This document shows positions 6,326 through 8,259 of a stretch of 8,259 nucleotides of DNA, in pieces (within the stretch, counting starts at the first letter, position 1; every line of letters begins with the position of its first letter). The notes below the pieces were generated by a model. It did no database searches. It was not told the DNA's origin and was given only the letters and a program-made list of their open reading frames with translations. The stretch is from assembly GCA_002343545.1 (NCBI GenBank), contig DDRA01000079.1:22278-30536 (forward strand), given 5' to 3'. A program made the translations under genes and the position numbers. Source of the DNA: Bacteriovoracaceae bacterium UBA2428. GTDB taxonomy: Bacteria; Bdellovibrionota; UBA2428.

Positions 6326-7456
6326 TTAAGCCGCCTTCTTGTTCTGGAACGCCTGCAACGGATACGGGATACCCGACGTTTGGATCATATCCGCAAAACT
6401 CGGCACGTAACCGTGCGCGATGTGCGCCCCGATGATTTTGCCCTCGGAGCTCATGCCGGTCTGCTTGAAGGAAAAGATATCTTTCATGATGTAGCGACCC
6501 ATGTCGTCGACCCCCACACACTCCGAAATGTAGGTCGTGCGGCGGCTGCCGTCGCGCAGACGGTTGGCCTGGACGACGATATGGATCGCGTCGGCGACTT
6601 GCGAGCGGATGACGTGCGCCGGCACGCCCGTATCACCGAGCATGCAGAGCGTTTCGAGACGGTTCATGGCCTGGAAAGGGTTATTCGCGTGGAGCGTGCC
6701 CATCGATCCGTCGTGGCCCGTATTCATGGCCTGCACGAGATCCATGGCTTCCTCGCCGCGGACTTCGCCGACGATGATGCGGTCCGGACGCAAGCGAAGC
6801 GACGCCTTGACGAGCTGCTTGATGTTGATGGCGCCCTTGCCTTCGTGGTCGCCGTGCTTGGTCTCGAACTGCACGACGTGATTCGATTTGATCTGAAGCT
6901 CGGCCGTGTCTTCGATGATGAGCAGGCGTTCGTTGCCCGGGATGCGGGACCCGAGCACGTTCAGCAGAGTCGTTTTGCCCGAGCCCGTGCCGCCGCTCAC
7001 GAGGATGTTGCGCTTGAGCACGACGCAGAGATCGAGGAAGCGGGCCATGTCGACGCTCATCGAACCGAAGTTGATGAGATCCTTGAGCCCGAGTTTTTCT
7101 TTGGAGAATTTGCGGATCGCCATGGTCGATCCGCCCTTCGAGCAAGGCGGCGTCACGGCGCAAATACGCGAGCCGTCGGGGAGGCGCGCGTCCAGGATGG
7201 GTTCGCGGTCCGAGATCGGCTTGCCGACGAACTGCGAGATGTTCCGGATCGCCGCGAGCAGCGACGCTTCGGTGTCGAACTCGCACTCGGTCTTGTAGAT
7301 CTTCCCTTTGCGTTCGATGAAGATCGTTTTGGGACCGTTGATCATGATTTCGGTCACGGTCGGATCGGCGATGAGCTCCGCCACGGGCTTCAGGAACTCC
7401 CGTACGGTATCCTCGAAGATGGAATTCGGGATCTGGCCCGAGCCGCCGCCGCTCAC
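6326..7456 (-). CDS. CpaF/TadA-type secretion ATPase
   Basis: This 376-residue cytoplasmic ATPase belongs to the VirB11/GspE/PilT superfamily, CpaF/TadA branch. Such hexamers drive pilus assembly or substrate export. The N-terminal domain shows ELIADPTVTEIMINGP (27-42) and RLPDGSRICAVTPPCS (91-106). The Walker A is GGTGSGKTT (155-163) with K161. The Asp box is IIEDTAEL (180-187). The atypical Walker B is RIIVGEVRGEE (226-236). The His box is TGHDGSMGTLHANNP (246-260). All catalytic motifs are intact. It is shorter than many CpaF proteins, lacking a long N-terminal extension. The start is GTG at 7454-7456, with TGAGGA about 7 bases upstream and 10 bases after the preceding stop. No TadB/TadC, secretin or pilin gene is visible; the flanking genes are two exported proteins and a small cytoplasmic protein. 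The family call is secure; which machine it powers is unknown. Confidence 0.95.
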   Translation of the reverse strand: MSGGGSGQIPNSIFEDTVREFLKPVAELIADPTVTEIMINGPKTIFIERKGKIYKTECEFDTEASLLAAIRNISQFVGKPISDREPILDARLPDGSRICAVTPPCSKGGSTMAIRKFSKEKLGLKDLINFGSMSVDMARFLDLCVVLKRNILVSGGTGSGKTTLLNVLGSRIPGNERLLIIEDTAELQIKSNHVVQFETKHGDHEGKGAINIKQLVKASLRLRPDRIIVGEVRGEEAMDLVQAMNTGHDGSMGTLHANNPFQAMNRLETLCMLGDTGVPAHVIRSQVADAIHIVVQANRLRDGSRRTTYISECVGVDDMGRYIMKDIFSFKQTGMSSEGKIIGAHIAHGYVPSFADMIQTSGIPYPLQAFQNKKAA

Positions 7457-7466
7457 GTCGAAATCC

Positions 7467-7802
7467 TCAGGCGTTCGCGATCTTCCAGCGCAGGCGCACC
7501 GTCTGCACGGGGGACTCCGTCTCGACCCAGCACTTCATCGAGCGCACGAGGTAGTGGAGCATGCAGTAGATTCGCTCCTGGCTCATCTCGCGCACGAAGG
7601 CCTGGCGTTCGTCGTAACGACCGCGGCTCGTCATCGAGAAGACGCGACCGAGATCCGCGACGGCATCACGTCCGTAGAGACGGACGAGGGCTTTCATTTC
7701 GTGTTTGGGGACCTTGTAGAATTCGGCGAGCTTCCCGTTTTCGGAGAGGCACTGCAGGACCGATTCCCAAGCGCGGTCTTCCCTGAGGTCTAAAAGTTCC
7801 AT
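7467..7802 (-). CDS. Small cytoplasmic protein of unknown function, first gene of the cpaF-like operon
   Basis: This 111-residue protein starts MELLDLREDRAWESVLQC and has no signal or membrane segment. It appears mostly helical, with basic/aromatic C-terminal strands (MLHYLVRSMKCWVE about 80-93, ending VRLRWKIANA). I recognise no family. The ATG at 7800-7802 is preferred over a start 14 codons upstream because a near-perfect Shine-Dalgarno, AAGGAGG (complement of 7807-7813), lies 4 bases before it. A short GC-rich hairpin (about 7818-7835) precedes that site. It is 10 bases ahead of the ATPase start, so it is probably cotranscribed and may regulate or adapt the ATPase. No clear promoter was found between it and the rpmB terminator. 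Confidence 0.8.
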   Translation of the reverse strand: MELLDLREDRAWESVLQCLSENGKLAEFYKVPKHEMKALVRLYGRDAVADLGRVFSMTSRGRYDERQAFVREMSQERIYCMLHYLVRSMKCWVETESPVQTVRLRWKIANA

Positions 7803-7817
7803 CTTTCCTCCTTGGTT

Positions 7818-7835
7818 CCCCGAATGATTCCGGGG
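7818..7835 (-). promoter_or_regulatory. 5' leader hairpin before the operon's first gene
   Basis: CCCCG/CGGGG plus AA/TT form a 7-bp stem with one bulge and a 3-base loop, ending a few bases before the AAGGAGG site. It could stabilise the operon mRNA 5' end. It does not cover the Shine-Dalgarno. Weak evidence for function. Confidence 0.3.
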
Positions 7836-7897
7836 TCCCGACAAGGTTAAGATCGGAAGAAGAACGCCTCAGCTTGAGCCGCCGAGAGCAGAAACAA

Positions 7898-7935
7898 ACA
7901 AAAAAAGCCCGGATCCCGCGCGGGACCCAGGCTTT
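7898..7935 (-). terminator. Rho-independent terminator of rpmB
   Basis: On the - strand AAAGCCTGGGTCCC pairs with GGGATCCGGGCTTT around a GCGC-centred loop, with two G.T wobbles. It is followed by seven T's (complement of 7900-7906). The wobbles become mismatches on the other strand, so it is oriented for rpmB. It begins about 23 bases after the rpmB stop. Confidence 0.93.
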
Positions 7936-7958
7936 CGATTCGAAGATTGGAAAAGCGC

Positions 7959-8180
7959 TTAGCGGGCGGCTTTTTCGAGGGTCTTCTTGAGACCGATCTT
8001 CGTGATCGTGCGGAGAGCCGACGTCGAGACCTTGACGGTCATCCAACGACCCGTCGACTCGTCGAAAATCCGCTTCTTGCGGAGGTTCGGGAGCTGACGC
8101 ATTTTCGTCTTCCGGTTCGAGTGGGAGACATTGTGCCCGACGAGGGGCTTCTTACCGGTGATTTCACAAACTCGTGCCAT
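7959..8180 (-). CDS. rpmB: 50S ribosomal protein L28
   Basis: This 73-residue basic protein is a typical bacterial L28, a component of the large ribosomal subunit. The family pattern is clear: MARVCEITGKKPLVGHNVSHS at the start, then KTKMRQLPNLRKKRIF (24-39), RWMTVKVSTSALRTITKIG (45-63) and a basic end. Length is normal for the short bacterial form. The ATG at 8178-8180 matches the family N-terminus. The bases before it are a C-run with no Shine-Dalgarno, and a -10-like hexamer lies only 11 bases upstream, so the mRNA may be leaderless. It is followed by a strong intrinsic terminator, so it is an independent unit with respect to the operon downstream. Confidence 0.97.
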   Translation of the reverse strand: MARVCEITGKKPLVGHNVSHSNRKTKMRQLPNLRKKRIFDESTGRWMTVKVSTSALRTITKIGLKKTLEKAAR

Positions 8181-8191
8181 AGGGGGGCGGG

Positions 8192-8218
8192 ATTATCCGG
8201 TCAGGCGTCGTTTTGCAA
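8192..8218 (-). promoter_or_regulatory. Candidate rpmB promoter (possibly leaderless transcript)
   Basis: On the - strand, -10 GATAAT (8192-8197, five of six consensus bases) and -35-like TTGCAA (8213-8218, four of six) are separated by 15 bases, which is short. The -10 ends 11 bases before the ATG, predicting a start site within about 5 bases of the start codon. Confidence 0.45.
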
Positions 8219-8259
8219 GACTTTGAAGAGCTTCCTCGTGAGAGTGGTCAGTGGCGATC
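8201..8259 (-). CDS. Possible C-terminal end of an upstream gene (partial)
   Basis: The - strand frame ending in TGA at 8201-8203 is open to the window edge. It would encode 18 residues (SPLTTLTRKLFKVLQNDA) with mostly G/C third positions. It could be the tail of the gene preceding rpmB, 20 bases away, in which case the rpmB promoter overlaps its end. The piece is too short to be sure it is coding. Confidence 0.25.
   Translation of the reverse strand, partial: SPLTTLTRKLFKVLQNDA

Noticed and set aside
6324..6521. Longer start for the 183-residue exported protein
   Set aside because: It would overlap the ATPase coding region by about 200 bases and destroy the signal peptide.
6380..7786. 468-codon open frame on the + strand across the CpaF-like ATPase
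   Set aside because: Antisense shadow produced by high-GC codon bias; rich in Arg/Asp/His without any domain, while the - strand has intact ATPase motifs.

Overview
The window reads as a GC-rich chromosomal segment of a Gram-negative bacterium. Enolase and ribosomal protein L28 are housekeeping genes. Four predicted exported proteins (one probable outer-membrane beta-barrel ending in phenylalanine), a rhomboid protease, a PilZ protein and a CpaF/TadA-type ATPase point to a didermic organism. By general feel it resembles Bdellovibrionota or another delta-proteobacterium-like lineage; that is inference, and nothing here proves the taxon. No insertion sequence, CRISPR array, tRNA or rRNA was seen.

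Layout. Positions 1-556 (+ strand): the 3' end of an unrecognised gene overlaps a small PilZ-domain gene by 4 bases. Positions 577-2538 (- strand): a probable outer-membrane protein, then a 108-residue exported protein overlapping a rhomboid intramembrane protease by 4 bases. Positions 2735-4018 (- strand): enolase, ended by a clear intrinsic terminator. Positions 4019-4369: no conventional gene, but a tightly folded segment. It contains a 46-codon + strand ORF whose strong Shine-Dalgarno is buried in a hairpin. Positions 4370-7802 (- strand): a compact four-gene operon of a cytoplasmic 111-residue protein, a CpaF-like ATPase and two exported proteins of unknown function. Positions 7959-8180 (- strand): rpmB (L28) with its own terminator and a putative promoter. 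A possible 3' end of another - strand gene lies at the right edge.

How the genes may work together. The CpaF-like ATPase sits without TadB/TadC, pilin or secretin genes in view and is instead tightly linked to two exported proteins, so its operon may encode accessory parts of, or a variant of, a Tad-like secretion or pilus machine. The rhomboid and the small exported protein are translationally coupled, but no substrate relationship can be read from sequence.

The most unusual element is the 4100-4305 stretch: an 18-bp hairpin, a hairpin that sequesters AGGAGGT, and two abutting hairpins (one closed by a GAAA tetraloop) inside a Leu-rich, Arg-tailed mini-ORF. Three features favour a + strand RNA: the Shine-Dalgarno, the GNRA loop and a U.G wobble that would be a mismatch on the other strand. 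The arrangement resembles mRNAs of type I toxin-antitoxin systems, but no antisense RNA or homologue can be shown from the sequence alone.
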